In this document: positions 35,471-44,958 of the stretch, piece by piece
How positions within the stretch are numbered: position 1 is the first letter of the stretch
How the letters are laid out: each line of letters starts with the position of its first letter
DNA from: Kribbella sp. VKM Ac-2569
Lineage (GTDB): Bacteria; Actinomycetota; Actinomycetes; Propionibacteriales; Kribbellaceae
NCBI RefSeq assembly: GCF_004216905.1
Contig: NZ_SGXJ01000002.1
Span: forward strand, 1,410,834-1,474,833
Reading direction: 5' to 3'
DNA length: 64,000 nt
Translations under genes and position numbers: made by a program
The notes under the pieces: model-generated
The model's input: only the letters and a program-made list of their open reading frames with translations
What the model was told of the DNA's origin: nothing
Databases searched by the model: none

Positions 35471-36898
35471 TCAGGGACGACCGAAGAAGTCCGGGGGTTC
35501 CCAGTAGTAGACGCTGTCGATCTGCACCGGCTTGCCGGTCCGCGGCGCGTGGATCATCCGGCCGTTGCCGAGGTACATCGCGACGTGGTGGATGGTGCCC
35601 GGGTCGCTCGGGTTCAGCGACCAGAAGATCAGGTCGCCGGGCCGCAGCTCGTCCTCGTCGATGTGCTGGATCTGCTCGTACTGCGCGACGCTGTAGTGCG
35701 GCAGCTGCACACCGGCCTTCTCCCAGGCACCCTGGGTCAGCCCGGAGCAGTCCCACCGGCTCGGGCCGGTCGCACCCCACAGGTACATGTCGCCGAGCTG
35801 CCGCATCGCGAACTCGATCGCCGCCGACGCGCCCTTCCGCGAGCTGTGGTTGCCGTCATTGTCATTGTCGTCGTTGTCACGGCTAGGCGTGGACGGCTTG
35901 TGCCGCTTCGGCGGGTTCTTCTTGCCGTTGTTCTGCTCGCGCTCTTCCTTCTCCTCGCGAGCCTTCTCCTCCGCCTCCCGGGCCCGCTCGGCCGCCTCCG
36001 CACGGCGTTCGGCCGCCTCCCGGGCTGCGATCCGGCGCTTCAGTTCGGCGGCCTTCTTCGCAGCGATCGCAGCGGCGCGCTGCCGCGCAAGCTCCTCGAG
36101 CCCCGCCTGTCGCTGGGCGGCCACGTGGACGGAGATGTTCTGCAAGGTGGCGAGCTGCGCGATCGACTGCTTGCGCTGGACGCCGATCGCGGTCACAGCT
36201 GCCGACTGCGCAGCCTCCGCGGCCTCGGCCGCCTTCTTCGCTTGGGCTGCCTCGTCGGCTGCCTTCTTCACCTTCACGACCGCCTGGTCGGCCTGCACCT
36301 TGAACAGGTTCGTCATCACCTGGGTCGCCGTGAATCGCAGGTACGAACCCTGCATGGCGGCCGACACCGAGTGCGCCGCACCGGCCGAGTCGAGCAGCTG
36401 CTGCGGACCCTCCGCGGTGAACAGCGGCGCGATCTTCGCCACCTCGCCACCACCCTGGTACGACGCGGCGGCGAAGCGGCCGATCTGCTGCCGCTGGGCG
36501 GTCAGCGTCTTCTGCGCCTCGGCGGCCCGGGCCGCGGCGGCGGCTGCCTCGGCCTTGGCCTGCTGCAGGCGGTAGACGGCGCCGTTGTACGCCTCGTCGG
36601 CGATGCCGGACGCGATGCCGAGCTGCTCGAGCCGCGCGCCGGCGGCGGCGAGCTGACGCTCGATCGCGGCGACCTGGCCGGCCTTCGAGGCGGCGGCCTG
36701 CTTGGCGCGCTCGACCGCGGCCTTGGACGGAATCACCGGCGGCTTCGGCTTCGCGGCCTCAGCCGGAAGGGTTGGCATGGCCATGGTGCCGGCCAAGCAG
36801 ATCGCGAGTACCCCGGAGAGCAGGGCCTTGCCCGCTCGGCCGGTCTTCCCAGCACTCGTGATCCGCCTGCCGGACGTGGCCCTGGGGGGCGTCCGCAT
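35471..36898 (-). CDS. Secreted NlpC/P60 peptidoglycan hydrolase with coiled coil (RipA-like)
   Basis: 475 residues: signal peptide (to about residue 48, ending PAEA), a long Ala/Gln/Lys-rich coiled coil (55-310), a charged linker with a DNDDNDNDGN stretch, and a C-terminal NlpC/P60 domain with catalytic WDCSGL (Cys384) and HHVAMYLG (His437/438). Layout matches RipA-type endopeptidases that cleave D-Glu-mDAP bonds during cell separation; the coiled coil is usually autoinhibitory. GGAAGGA sits 9 bases before ATG, just after two leader hairpins. Confidence 0.9.
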   Translation of the reverse strand: MRTPPRATSGRRITSAGKTGRAGKALLSGVLAICLAGTMAMPTLPAEAAKPKPPVIPSKAAVERAKQAAASKAGQVAAIERQLAAAGARLEQLGIASGIADEAYNGAVYRLQQAKAEAAAAAARAAEAQKTLTAQRQQIGRFAAASYQGGGEVAKIAPLFTAEGPQQLLDSAGAAHSVSAAMQGSYLRFTATQVMTNLFKVQADQAVVKVKKAADEAAQAKKAAEAAEAAQSAAVTAIGVQRKQSIAQLATLQNISVHVAAQRQAGLEELARQRAAAIAAKKAAELKRRIAAREAAERRAEAAERAREAEEKAREEKEEREQNNGKKNPPKRHKPSTPSRDNDDNDNDGNHSSRKGASAAIEFAMRQLGDMYLWGATGPSRWDCSGLTQGAWEKAGVQLPHYSVAQYEQIQHIDEDELRPGDLIFWSLNPSDPGTIHHVAMYLGNGRMIHAPRTGKPVQIDSVYYWEPPDFFGRP

Positions 36899-36919
36899 CG
36901 GGATCGTTCCTTCCGCCGG

Positions 36920-36968
36920 TCACGAACCCCTTCCCCAGGATTCGTGAACTTTTGGTCCTCCTGGACCA
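36920..36968 (-). promoter_or_regulatory. Tandem leader hairpins upstream of NlpC/P60 gene
   Basis: Stem TCACGAA/TTCGTGA (36920-36926 with 36941-36947) and a second hairpin TGGTCC-TCCT-GGACCA (36953-36968) lie in the probable 5-prime leader, directly before the ribosome site. They may be regulatory RNA structure or protein sites; neither is followed by a T-run. I could not fit the c-di-AMP riboswitch consensus often found before such genes. Confidence 0.4.
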
Positions 36969-37094
36969 CATACGTGACACTAGTTGCCTGCAGCCCCATT
37001 GGGAACAGCTTTCACACAAGTATCTTTGTTTCACCCGTGTGTCGACTTGACAAACTACAAGCTTGTAATTCCGCGAAGCCGCAGGTCGGCGCAC

Positions 37095-37128
37095 AAAAAC
37101 GCCCCTCCGGCCGGAGCCGGAGGGGCGT
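37095..37128 (-). terminator. Rho-independent terminator after endonuclease/phosphatase gene
   Basis: Perfect 12-base stem ACGCCCCTCCGG/CCGGAGGGGCGT (37099-37110 with 37117-37128), 6-base loop, and TTTTT on the minus strand, 19 bases after the stop at 37147. Confidence 0.9.
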
Positions 37129-37146
37129 TGCTGCGAACCCGGTGAT

Positions 37147-37959
37147 TCAGCTGAGGACGAACGAGGCGACCACCGGCAGGTGGTCCGAGGCCGGCGTCAC
37201 CGGTACGGCGGCCTTCGTCGGGCGCAGGCCCTCGCTGTGCAGCTGGAAATCGATGCGCTTGGTCGGGTTGTCCGCCTCGATCGTGTAGCCCGGACCGACA
37301 CCGACCTCGACCCAGGTGTCGTCGTACACCGCGGTCAGCGTCTTGATCTCCGGCTTCTCCGGCGTCGCGTTCAGGTCGCCGACGAGCAGTGTCGGTGTCC
37401 GCGATCCGCTCAGCAGCTCGACCACCTTCTGCGCCTGCTCCAGCCGCTCGGCGTTGTTGTTGCTGGTCAGATGCGTGTTCGCGAAGCGCAGTTTGGCGCC
37501 GCGGACGGTGAGGTCTGCCACCGCCAGGCCGCGCTGTTCACCGGTCGGGTACTTCGGCAGCAGCGTGTTGCTGAAGTCCTGGATCGGATACCTGGACAGG
37601 ATGGCGGTCCCGTACTGCCGGCGCGGCTCCCCCGGGTTCACGGGCGGGAGGTCGAGGTTGGCGGCGTACGCGTAGTGCATCTTGAGGCGCTGGGCGAACC
37701 AGGCCGGCTGGTCCACCCAGTTGCTCCGCACGTCCCAGTGCCGGTCGACCTCCTGCAGGCCGATCACGTCGGCGCCGGACTGCTCGATCAGAACGGCGAT
37801 CCGCTCGAGATCGAGTACGCCGTCGATCCCCGCGCCGTGGTGGATGTTGTACGACATGACGGTCAGCGGCCGGCCCGGACGACCCGCGTCGGGCTGCGCC
37901 GCGGCAACGGTAGGAACCATCATCAGCAACCCCACGAGGACGGTCAGCAATTTACGCAT
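37147..37959 (-). CDS. Secreted endonuclease/exonuclease/phosphatase family protein
   Basis: 270 residues with a signal peptide (MRKLLTVLVGLLMMVPTVAAA). EEP fold motifs: MSYNIHHGAG, VIGLQEVDRHWDVRS with the metal-binding Glu, LLVGDLNATPEKPEI, and the final SDHLPVVASF catalytic Asp-His. Substrate could be nucleic acid, phospholipid or inositol phosphate. ATG 37959 is used because the upstream extension (MRVSPVFRKDDC) would spoil the signal peptide. A terminator separates it from the BNR-repeat gene upstream. Confidence 0.87.
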   Translation of the reverse strand: MRKLLTVLVGLLMMVPTVAAAQPDAGRPGRPLTVMSYNIHHGAGIDGVLDLERIAVLIEQSGADVIGLQEVDRHWDVRSNWVDQPAWFAQRLKMHYAYAANLDLPPVNPGEPRRQYGTAILSRYPIQDFSNTLLPKYPTGEQRGLAVADLTVRGAKLRFANTHLTSNNNAERLEQAQKVVELLSGSRTPTLLVGDLNATPEKPEIKTLTAVYDDTWVEVGVGPGYTIEADNPTKRIDFQLHSEGLRPTKAAVPVTPASDHLPVVASFVLS

Positions 37960-37975
37960 GCAGTCATCTTTCCGG

Positions 37976-38015
37976 AAAACCGGCGACACCCGCACAACGA
38001 GCGAGTGTCGCCGGT
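37976..38015 (-). terminator. Rho-independent terminator after BNR-repeat gene
   Basis: Perfect 11-base stem ACCGGCGACAC/GTGTCGCCGGT (37979-37989 with 38005-38015) followed by TTTTCC on the minus strand, 8 bases after the stop at 38023. Confidence 0.85.
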
Positions 38016-38022
38016 CTGAACG

Positions 38023-39093
38023 TCAGTGCACCAGACGTCCGACTGCACCCTTGGCGCCCGAGGCCCAGCAGCCTGCCTGGATGCCGTGGCCGGCGCATTC
38101 GACGCTGTCGAAACTGCCGTCGTAGAACTGCTTCCAACTGCGGCCGCCGTCGAAGCTGACGTCACTCCCGGACGGACCGACCGCGACGACGGTCGTGGGC
38201 AACCACGGGACGAAGTGCGACCCGCTCCGGTAGCCCTTCGGCGCCTTGTCTGCCGGGACCAGCTTCCACGTGCGACCACCGTCGTACGTGACCGATGCGG
38301 CGTTCACCGCCTCGGTCGGCTTGAGGAAGTCACCGCCGACCGCGACGCCGAACAACGAGTTCCGGAACGCCAGGCTGAAGATTCCGGCTGCTTCACCACT
38401 GGCCATCGGAGAGTCCGAGACCGTCCAGCGCCGTCCGCCGTCGACGGTCCGGAAGACCCGCGGCCGATCGCCGCCACCGCTCGCGAACCACGCCGTACGA
38501 CCATGGCCGGCGACCAGGCAGGTACCGCTCGCCGCGAACGCGAACTCACCGGCAAGCGCGGCCGGCATTCCGTCGGTCGGCTGCACTTTCCAGGACTTTC
38601 CGCCGTCGGCCGTCGCCGCGATCCGGAACTTTCCGTCCACCGGATCGCTCAACGCCAGGCCGTGCTTGTCGTCGTTGAAGGCGATGCAGTCGTAGAACGC
38701 GTTCGCGTCCGTGTTCCGGAACGTTTCCGACCAGGTTTTTCCGCCGTCGGCGGTTCGGTAGACCCGGGAGTCCTCGCCGTTCCCGATTGTCAGCGCAACC
38801 GCACGCCGCGCGTCGAACGCCTCGACATCGCGGAACTGCAGCGCCTCCGCACCGGGCGGGCTGACGTTCTGCCAATGCTTCCCGCCGTCGACGGTCCGCA
38901 GCACGGTGCCCGCGGATCCGCCGACCCAGGCGACGTCCTTGCTGACCGCCGCCAGCCCACGGAACTGCGCCGTAGTTCCGGTCGGCGTCAGCTCCCACCG
39001 GTACGACGATCCGCCGTCAGCCTGGGCGGGCACGACCTGACCCATCAACAACAGACCTCCTGCCGCCAAAGCGGCCACACGCAGGATTCTCAT
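38023..39093 (-). CDS. Secreted BNR/YCF48-like beta-propeller protein
   Basis: 356 residues with a signal peptide (MRILRVAALAAGGLLLMGQV, cleaved near PAQA). About six repeats of the type TVDGGKHWQNVS, TADGGKTWSETF, TADGGKSWKVQ, TVDGGRRWTVS, TYDGGRTWKLV and SFDGGRSWKQF form a predicted propeller. Related to sialidase Asp-box and YCF48 proteins. No sialidase catalytic residues were recognised, so it may be a binding or assembly protein outside the membrane. ATG 39093 is preferred over 39102. Confidence 0.85.
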   Translation of the reverse strand: MRILRVAALAAGGLLLMGQVVPAQADGGSSYRWELTPTGTTAQFRGLAAVSKDVAWVGGSAGTVLRTVDGGKHWQNVSPPGAEALQFRDVEAFDARRAVALTIGNGEDSRVYRTADGGKTWSETFRNTDANAFYDCIAFNDDKHGLALSDPVDGKFRIAATADGGKSWKVQPTDGMPAALAGEFAFAASGTCLVAGHGRTAWFASGGGDRPRVFRTVDGGRRWTVSDSPMASGEAAGIFSLAFRNSLFGVAVGGDFLKPTEAVNAASVTYDGGRTWKLVPADKAPKGYRSGSHFVPWLPTTVVAVGPSGSDVSFDGGRSWKQFYDGSFDSVECAGHGIQAGCWASGAKGAVGRLVH

Positions 39094-39114
39094 GCGCCGC
39101 AATCTAACCGCAGG

Positions 39115-40386
39115 TCAGGCTGTAGTCAGCAGGAATGACTGTGCCGGGCCTCCGTTGCAGGTGAGTTGGACGAGTTGAGTGCTGTCGGCGACCGAGCCGT
39201 TGGGGACGGTCAGGCACTTGTTGCTGAGGCGGCTGACGATGTGGAAGTAGCCGCTGCCTTCGGAAACGGCCTGCCACTGCTGGTTGTTTCCGTTGCTGTA
39301 CGTCCACAACTGGAGGCCGGCGTTGTCCGCGGCGGACACACCGGTCACGTCGATCACCTTGGTGGCGTCGTTGCGGTTGTTGACCCGCGTGAAACCGCTG
39401 GACGTCGGCTGGAACTGGAACTGCTGCGCCTGCGTGCCGTTGCAGCTGTACTGCTGGATCACGGTCCCGTTGGCGGTCCCGGCCGCGCGGGCGTCGACGC
39501 ACTTCCCGTTGGCCTTGTTCGCGACCGAGTACCACGAGGTCGGCGACGGCTGGTCGACCGGCGGCGTCGTACCGGCACCGCCGAGCCACTTCAGCGCGTC
39601 CATCATGAACTGGTTCTGCGCCGGGCTGTCGAAGGTCGACGAGAGCCGCGTGTTGGTCTCGTAGTTCATCGCGTTGTGGCCGAAGTTCGCGTAGATCATC
39701 TTGTAGTTCTTGTTGGTCCAGATGATCGGGTAGTAGCCGCCGTACCAGGTCTGGTTCGGGTCGGTGCCGACCGGGAAGCTGGAGCTGTCGATCGACGCCA
39801 GGATCTGGATATCGGGGTTGTTCCGCAGGTCGTTCTGCCAGCTGTACCACTCGCTGACAGACGACCGGAACGTCGCTCCCGTGTTCACCAGCGACGGGTG
39901 CGAACGGTTCTCGGTCCGCAGGGTCACCGCGGTCGGACCCCAGGTGTTGGACTGGAACCTCCCGGTGCCGAGCAGCGTGTTGTTGAACCACGGCCAGCCA
40001 CCACTGGCATCGTTGTACGCCGCGACGTGGAAGCCGAAGAATGCGCCGCCGTTGTCCATGTAGTTCTTGAACCCGTTGCGCTGCGCGTCGGTGTGCGGCG
40101 AGTCGTCGAGGAACATCACCACCTGGTACTGCGAGGCGGTCAGGTTGTTGAGCTGGTCCCAGTTGTTGGTGGCCGTGTAGGTGAACCCGTTCTGCGCGCC
40201 GAACTCCGGAAAGCGCTGGTTCGCCTCTTTCTCGAAGTCGACGTGGGCGGCGTCCCAGGTCCCGCTGTAGAACGCGAGGACCTTGAAGGTGGCTTGAACC
40301 TGAGCCGCCGCGGTGCTGGTCAGGCAGCCGACCAGGAGCACGAGGGCGAGCACGAATGCGGGTAGGCGGAATCGATCGGAAAGCAT
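39115..40386 (-). CDS. Secreted ThuA domain protein with ricin-type lectin domain
   Basis: 423 residues. Signal peptide (to about residue 28), a ThuA-like glutamine-amidotransferase fold (FKVLAFYSGTWDAAHVDFEK, then VVMFLDDSPHTDAQRNGF and GAFFGFHVAAYND), ending near 270. A ricin B lectin domain with (Q-x-W) repeats follows: KCVDARAAGTANGTVIQQYS, then DNAGLQLWTYSNGNNQQW. ThuA proteins act in disaccharide metabolism, and the lectin should bind polysaccharide, so an extracellular sugar-processing role is likely. An AT-rich promoter region follows upstream. Confidence 0.87.
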   Translation of the reverse strand: MLSDRFRLPAFVLALVLLVGCLTSTAAAQVQATFKVLAFYSGTWDAAHVDFEKEANQRFPEFGAQNGFTYTATNNWDQLNNLTASQYQVVMFLDDSPHTDAQRNGFKNYMDNGGAFFGFHVAAYNDASGGWPWFNNTLLGTGRFQSNTWGPTAVTLRTENRSHPSLVNTGATFRSSVSEWYSWQNDLRNNPDIQILASIDSSSFPVGTDPNQTWYGGYYPIIWTNKNYKMIYANFGHNAMNYETNTRLSSTFDSPAQNQFMMDALKWLGGAGTTPPVDQPSPTSWYSVANKANGKCVDARAAGTANGTVIQQYSCNGTQAQQFQFQPTSSGFTRVNNRNDATKVIDVTGVSAADNAGLQLWTYSNGNNQQWQAVSEGSGYFHIVSRLSNKCLTVPNGSVADSTQLVQLTCNGGPAQSFLLTTA

Positions 40387-40550
40387 GGGGGCGGACCTTT
40401 CCGTAAGAACGCTCTATAAATTTCAGAACTTAAATTAACTCATGACCTAAAGCGGGTAAAGACTCCACCGGTCCCGGAACCAAAGCCGAGATCTTGCCGC
40501 CGTCCCGTAGCGCTGTCACCCTGAGCCACCGACTTCCGAAGGAGCCGCCG

Positions 40551-41435
40551 ATGAACGACTCCGTGCTCACCTCGGTTCTGCTGCCGGTCGCGCTCGCGAT
40601 CATCATGTTCGGCCTCGGCCTGACCCTGACGGTCGCCGACTTCACCCGGGTGCTGCGGATGCCCAGGGCCGTCCTGGTCGCGCTCGGGACCCAGGTGATC
40701 CTGCTGCCGGTGATCTGCTTCGGGCTGGTGACGTTGTTCGAGCTGGAGCCCGCACACGCCGCCGGCATGATGCTGCTGGCCGCCTCCCCCGGCGGCACCA
40801 CGGCGAACCTGTTCAGTCACCTGGCCGGCGGCGACGTCGCGCTCAACGTCTCGCTGACCGCGGTGAACTCGGTCCTCGCCGTGGTCACCCTGCCGATCGT
40901 GGTCAACCTGTCCCTCGACCACTTCCTCGGCGACGGCCAGATCGGCCTGCAGCCACTGAAGATGCTGCAGGTGTTCGCGATCGTGCTGGTCCCGGTGGCG
41001 CTCGGGATGCTGGTGCGGAGCCGGCGGGCCCGGTTCGCGGAGCGGATGACGCGGCCGGTCAAGCTCGGCTCCGTCATCGTCCTGGCCCTGGTGATCTTCG
41101 CCGCGATCTACACCGAGCGCGCCAACGTCCTCGACTACATCGCCGCCGTCGGCGCGGTCGCCGTACTGCTGAACGTACTCAGCCTGTTCTTCGGGTACGT
41201 CGTACCGAAGCTGGCCCGATTGGGTGAGCGGCAGTCGATCGCCTGCTCGATGGAGATCGGCATCCACAACGCCACGCTCGCCCTGACGATCGCGCTCAGC
41301 CCGGCACTGCTCGGCAACAGCGAGATGTCGATCCCGGTCGCGGTCTACGGCATCGTAATGTTCTTCCCGACCGCCGCGTTCGCCTTCTACCTCAGCCGTC
41401 GTACGACAGATCAGCGTGCCGGATCGAGTGTCTGA
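40551..41435 (+). CDS. Bile acid:sodium symporter (BASS) family transporter
   Basis: 294 residues with about 9-10 hydrophobic helices. BASS signatures: ASPGGTTANLFSHLAGGDVA in helix 4 and ECSMEIGIHNATLALTIA-type region (here SMEIGIHNATLALTIALS). Transports organic anions with sodium; the substrate is unknown. GAAGGAG 7 bases before ATG 40551 fixes the start. The end overlaps the convergent XRE gene by 25 bases. Confidence 0.88.
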   Translation: MNDSVLTSVLLPVALAIIMFGLGLTLTVADFTRVLRMPRAVLVALGTQVILLPVICFGLVTLFELEPAHAAGMMLLAASPGGTTANLFSHLAGGDVALNVSLTAVNSVLAVVTLPIVVNLSLDHFLGDGQIGLQPLKMLQVFAIVLVPVALGMLVRSRRARFAERMTRPVKLGSVIVLALVIFAAIYTERANVLDYIAAVGAVAVLLNVLSLFFGYVVPKLARLGERQSIACSMEIGIHNATLALTIALSPALLGNSEMSIPVAVYGIVMFFPTAAFAFYLSRRTTDQRAGSSV

Positions 41436-42256
41436 CTTCCCAGCACGGCCAGCAGCTCCAGCTTCTCCGCGCTCTCGCTGCCCGGCTCCGCGGTGAAGAC
41501 GATCAGTGTCTGCTGCTGGTCGCGGCTCTGGATCAGCTCGCAGTACAGCTCCAGCTCGCCGACGGACGGGTGCCGGAACCGCTTGGTCCGGCTGTGGGCG
41601 ACGACCACCTCGTGTGCGTCCCAGATCGCCACGAACTCCGGGCTGAGCTTCTGCAGCGCCCGGACGATCGAGGCGCAGATCGACTTCGGACCGTCGATGG
41701 TCACGGCCGTACGCAGCATCGAGACGAACAGCCGGCTGTTCATGGACAGCTCGGGCTCGGCATACAGGGCCCGCGACTCAGGATGCGCGAACCAGCGGTA
41801 GTACTCACTGCGCTCCATGCCCTGGAAGTTGGTCAGCTCACCGGCGAACGCGACGTGCGCCGGCGTCTGCGCGACCACCTCGCCGCACCGGCTGAGCAGC
41901 AGCGCCGGGGTGTCCTGCAGCCGGTCCAGGATCCGCAACATTCCCGGGTCGACGTGGTGCGGTGCCGTCGTGCGCGGCGGCGTACCGTGACCGGCCAGCA
42001 GGAACAGGTGGTCGCGCTCCTCGAGCGTCAGGCGGAGCGCCCGGGCGATCGCGCCCAGCATGTCGACCGAGGGTTGCGGGCCGCGGCCGCCCTCGAGCCG
42101 GCTGTAGTAATCGGCCGACATCGACGCGAGCGCCGCCACCTCCTCACGGCGCAGTCCCGGCGTACGGCGTCGGCGGCCGCGCGGCATCCCGACGTCTTCA
42201 GGTTGCAGGGCCTCACGGCGTTTGCGCAGGAAGTCGGACAGGTCGGCGTACTCCAT
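41411..42256 (-). CDS. XRE/MmyB-type helix-turn-helix regulator
   Basis: 281 residues. HTH_31-type DNA-binding domain with the hallmark RRRRTPGLRREEVAALASMSADYYSRLEGG (cited here in parts: TPGLRREEVAAL and SADYYSRLE), then the MmyB-like PAS-related ligand domain from about 110 (ALLLSRCGEVVAQTPA). Such proteins in actinobacteria usually diverge from an SDR gene that they regulate, as here. A perfect inverted repeat lies in the shared intergenic region. Confidence 0.9.
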   Translation of the reverse strand: MEYADLSDFLRKRREALQPEDVGMPRGRRRRTPGLRREEVAALASMSADYYSRLEGGRGPQPSVDMLGAIARALRLTLEERDHLFLLAGHGTPPRTTAPHHVDPGMLRILDRLQDTPALLLSRCGEVVAQTPAHVAFAGELTNFQGMERSEYYRWFAHPESRALYAEPELSMNSRLFVSMLRTAVTIDGPKSICASIVRALQKLSPEFVAIWDAHEVVVAHSRTKRFRHPSVGELELYCELIQSRDQQQTLIVFTAEPGSESAEKLELLAVLGSQTLDPAR

Positions 42257-42287
42257 GACTCCAGTGTCCACCGGTCAGGCCGGTTAA

Positions 42288-42308
42288 CCACTGCTTGCCG
42301 AGCAGTGG
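42288..42308. promoter_or_regulatory. Inverted repeat between XRE regulator and SDR
   Basis: Perfect 8-base arms CCACTGCT/AGCAGTGG with a 5-base centre, 31 bases before the regulator start and 47 before the SDR start. Likely operator. Confidence 0.6.
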
Positions 42309-42355
42309 CTGAGCGCAGCCTGGTTGCCCGGGGCATCCGGCTCCACGCTGGAACC

Positions 42356-43096
42356 ATGAGAACAACAGGCAACACGATCTTCATGACCGGCGGTACGTCG
42401 GGTATCGGCCTCGAGCTCGCCCGGCGGTTCCGGGACCTCGGCAACACCGTGATCATCAGCGGCCGTCGCAAGGACCTGCTCGACAGGATCGCCGCCGAGG
42501 ACGGTATCGAGGGCATCCTGCTCGACGTCGCCGACCCGGCTTCGATCACCGCCGCCTTCGAGCAGGTGACCAGCACCCACGACGTCAACGTGCTGATCAC
42601 GATGGCCGGCATCATGCAGGTCGAGGATCTCCGCGATCCCGGTCACCTCGCCACCGCGGAGCAGACGATCGAGATCAACCTGCTCGGGACGATCCGCGCG
42701 GTCGCCACGTTCACGCCGTACCTGCTGAAGCAGCGCGATCCGGCGATCCTCACGGTCTCCTCCGGCCTCGCGTCGGTGCCACTGACGATCACGCCGACGT
42801 ACAGCGCGACGAAGGCCGCGATCCACAGCTACACGCAGAGCCTGCGGATCCAGCTCGCCGACACCGGGGTTCAGGTGATCGAGGTGGTCCCGCCGGCCGT
42901 CCAGACCACTCTGATGAACCAGGAGAACGACGAACGGTCGATGCCGCTGGACGAGTACCTCGACGAGACGATGAACATCCTCCAGCAGCAGCCGGACGCC
43001 GACGAGATCCTCGTCGACCGGGTCCGCTTCCTCCGCGACGCCGAACGCGAGAACCGCTACGACGCCGTCGTCGCAGCCCTCAACTCAGTCGCCTAA
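42356..43096 (+). CDS. Short-chain dehydrogenase/reductase (DltE-like)
   Basis: 246 residues from ATG 42356. Rossmann motif [15 protein letters not shown] (10-24) and complete active site: Ser in [10 protein letters not shown] and YSATK ([15 protein letters not shown]). C-terminal [13 protein letters not shown]. Oxidises or reduces an unknown alcohol/ketone with NAD(P)H. Expected target of the divergent XRE regulator. A longer in-frame open stretch upstream runs antisense to the regulator and is not coding. Confidence 0.9.
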   Translation: MRTTGNTIFMTGGTSGIGLELARRFRDLGNTVIISGRRKDLLDRIAAEDGIEGILLDVADPASITAAFEQVTSTHDVNVLITMAGIMQVEDLRDPGHLATAEQTIEINLLGTIRAVATFTPYLLKQRDPAILTVSSGLASVPLTITPTYSATKAAIHSYTQSLRIQLADTGVQVIEVVPPAVQTTLMNQENDERSMPLDEYLDETMNILQQQPDADEILVDRVRFLRDAERENRYDAVVAALNSVA

Positions 43097-43384
43097 CGCC
43101 TGCTCGATCCGCTCCACCTTGGCGGCGAGTTGGCCGGTGTAGCCGGGGCGGATGTCGGCCTTGAGGACCAGGCTGACCCGGGGCGATACGGCGGCGACAG
43201 CATCCACGGCCTGCTTCACCACCGCCATCACCTCGTCCCACTCGCCCTCGATGTTGGTGAACATCGCGTTGGTCTCGTTGGGAAGACCGGAGGCGCGGAC
43301 GACGCGGACGGCCTCGGCCACCGCTTCGCTCACGCCCCCGGTCTCGTCACCGGCCGACGGGCTGATGCTGAATGCGACGATCAT
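43085..43384 (-). CDS. Thiamine-binding protein, MTH1187/YkoF family
   Basis: 99 residues, ferredoxin-like fold: [40 protein letters not shown] and [17 protein letters not shown] match the MTH1187 family, whose members bind thiamine or its HMP half. The start overlaps the stop of the DHA2 exporter as ATGA, so it is made together with that transporter. What a thiamine-binding protein does in an efflux operon is not known. The end overlaps the convergent SDR gene by 12 bases. Confidence 0.85.
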   Translation of the reverse strand: MIVAFSISPSAGDETGGVSEAVAEAVRVVRASGLPNETNAMFTNIEGEWDEVMAVVKQAVDAVAAVSPRVSLVLKADIRPGYTGQLAAKVERIEQALGD

Positions 43385-44958
43385 GCATCCAGTTTGTCAG
43401 GCTCCTCGTTGGCGAGGCGTTCGGCGCCGGAGGTGGTGAGGAGGGCCTTCTCCTTGATGAAGAGGTCGGCGATCAGGGCGAGGACCGCGAACGGGACCGA
43501 CATCATGAACAGGTCCGCGGTCGCCGCGCCGTACGCGTTCTCGACGATCGTCCGAATCTCCGGAGGCAGCTCCGCGATGTTCGGCACCGCGTTGCCGCCG
43601 CCGGACGACGCGCCGCCCGGGTTCAGCGTCTCGGCGACGTTGTTCGCCAGGATCGCGCCCAGCACGCTCACGCCGATCGTGCCGCCCATGCTCCGGAAGA
43701 AGCTGACCGCGGACGTCGCCGCCCCGAGCTCCCGGGCCGGTACGTCGTTCTGCGCGGCGAGGACCAGGTTCTGCATCACCAGGCCGATGCCGACGCCGAG
43801 GACGATCATGAAGCTCCACAGCAGGTACTTCGAGGTGTGCGCGTCGATCGTGCCGAACAGCGCCAGCCCGATCGGCAACAGGACACTGCCGATGACCAGG
43901 TAGATCTTCCAGCGGCCGTACTTCGTGATCAGGCCACCGGCGATCGTGGACGCGACCATCATGCCGAGGATCAGCGGCAGGCTCATCAGGCCGGCCTTGG
44001 TCGGTGTGTAGCCCTGCGCGATCTGGAAGTACTGCGCCAGGAACACCGAGCCACCGAACATCGCGACCCCGACCAGCGCGCTGGCCACGATGGACAGCGT
44101 CACCGTGCGGTTGCGGAACAGGTCCATCGGGATGATCGGCTCGGGGTGCCGACGCTCGACCAGCACCGCCGCGACCAGCGCCACCAGGGCGACCGCGACC
44201 AGTGCGAAGCTCCAGCCGGAGACCCACTCGAACTTGTTGCCGGCGAACGAGGACCAGACCAGCAGCGTGCTCACGCCGCCCATGATCAGGACCGCGCCCC
44301 ACCAGTCGATCTTCACCTCGCGACGGACGGTCGGCAGCTTCAGCGTGCGCTGCAGCAGGATGATGGCCGCCAGCACGAACGGCACACCGACCAGGAAGCA
44401 GGCGCGCCAGCCGAGCGGCGAGTCGACGAGGAAGCCGCCGAGCAGCGGTCCGCCGACGGTCGCCGACGCGAAGATGGCACCGAAGATGCCGGAGTACCGG
44501 CCGAGCTCCCGCGGCGGGATGATGGCCGCCATCACGATCTGTACGAGCGCGGTCAGACCGCCGGCGCCGAGGCCCTGGAGGACGCGGCTGCCGAGCAGCA
44601 CCTCGATGTTCGGTGCGAAACCGGCGACCAGCGAGCCGATCACGAAGAAGCCCAGCGACAGCTGGACCAGCAGCTTGTTGTTGTAGAGGTCGGCGAGCTT
44701 GCCCCACAGCGGCACGGTGGCCGTCATCGTCAGCAGCTCGAGCGTGACGACCCAGGTGTACGACGACTGACTCGCCCCCAGGTCGTGAATGATGCGCGGC
44801 AGGGCGGTGCTCACCACGGTGCCGGCGAGGATCGCCACGAACATGCCCATCATCAGGCCGGAGATGGCCTGGATGGTCTGCCGCGGTGTGAGTGTCGCCG
44901 TGTCGGTGGCGGTGACCTCACCCACGGGTTCCGGAGTGGGTGACGAGGTCGTCGTCAT
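43381..44958 (-). CDS. DHA2 family multidrug MFS transporter (EmrB/QacA-like)
   Basis: 525 residues with about 14 hydrophobic helices. Motif A of MFS appears as [20 protein letters not shown], and motif C region as [20 protein letters not shown], typical of the proton-antiporter DHA2 family. Exports drugs or metabolites. The start overlaps the TetR stop as ATGA and the stop overlaps the thiamine-binding gene as ATGA, giving a tightly coupled TetR-exporter-binding protein operon. Confidence 0.92.
   Translation of the reverse strand: MTTTSSPTPEPVGEVTATDTATLTPRQTIQAISGLMMGMFVAILAGTVVSTALPRIIHDLGASQSSYTWVVTLELLTMTATVPLWGKLADLYNNKLLVQLSLGFFVIGSLVAGFAPNIEVLLGSRVLQGLGAGGLTALVQIVMAAIIPPRELGRYSGIFGAIFASATVGGPLLGGFLVDSPLGWRACFLVGVPFVLAAIILLQRTLKLPTVRREVKIDWWGAVLIMGGVSTLLVWSSFAGNKFEWVSGWSFALVAVALVALVAAVLVERRHPEPIIPMDLFRNRTVTLSIVASALVGVAMFGGSVFLAQYFQIAQGYTPTKAGLMSLPLILGMMVASTIAGGLITKYGRWKIYLVIGSVLLPIGLALFGTIDAHTSKYLLWSFMIVLGVGIGLVMQNLVLAAQNDVPARELGAATSAVSFFRSMGGTIGVSVLGAILANNVAETLNPGGASSGGGNAVPNIAELPPEIRTIVENAYGAATADLFMMSVPFAVLALIADLFIKEKALLTTSGAERLANEEPDKLDA

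Noticed and set aside
36899..37080. c-di-AMP (ydaO-type) riboswitch before the NlpC/P60 gene
   Set aside because: Expected by gene type, but the conserved GGGGUGAAUC-like segments and pairing could not be found.
41570..42355. N-terminal extension of the DltE-like SDR
   Set aside because: It runs antisense to the XRE gene; the SDR fold begins at ATG 42356.
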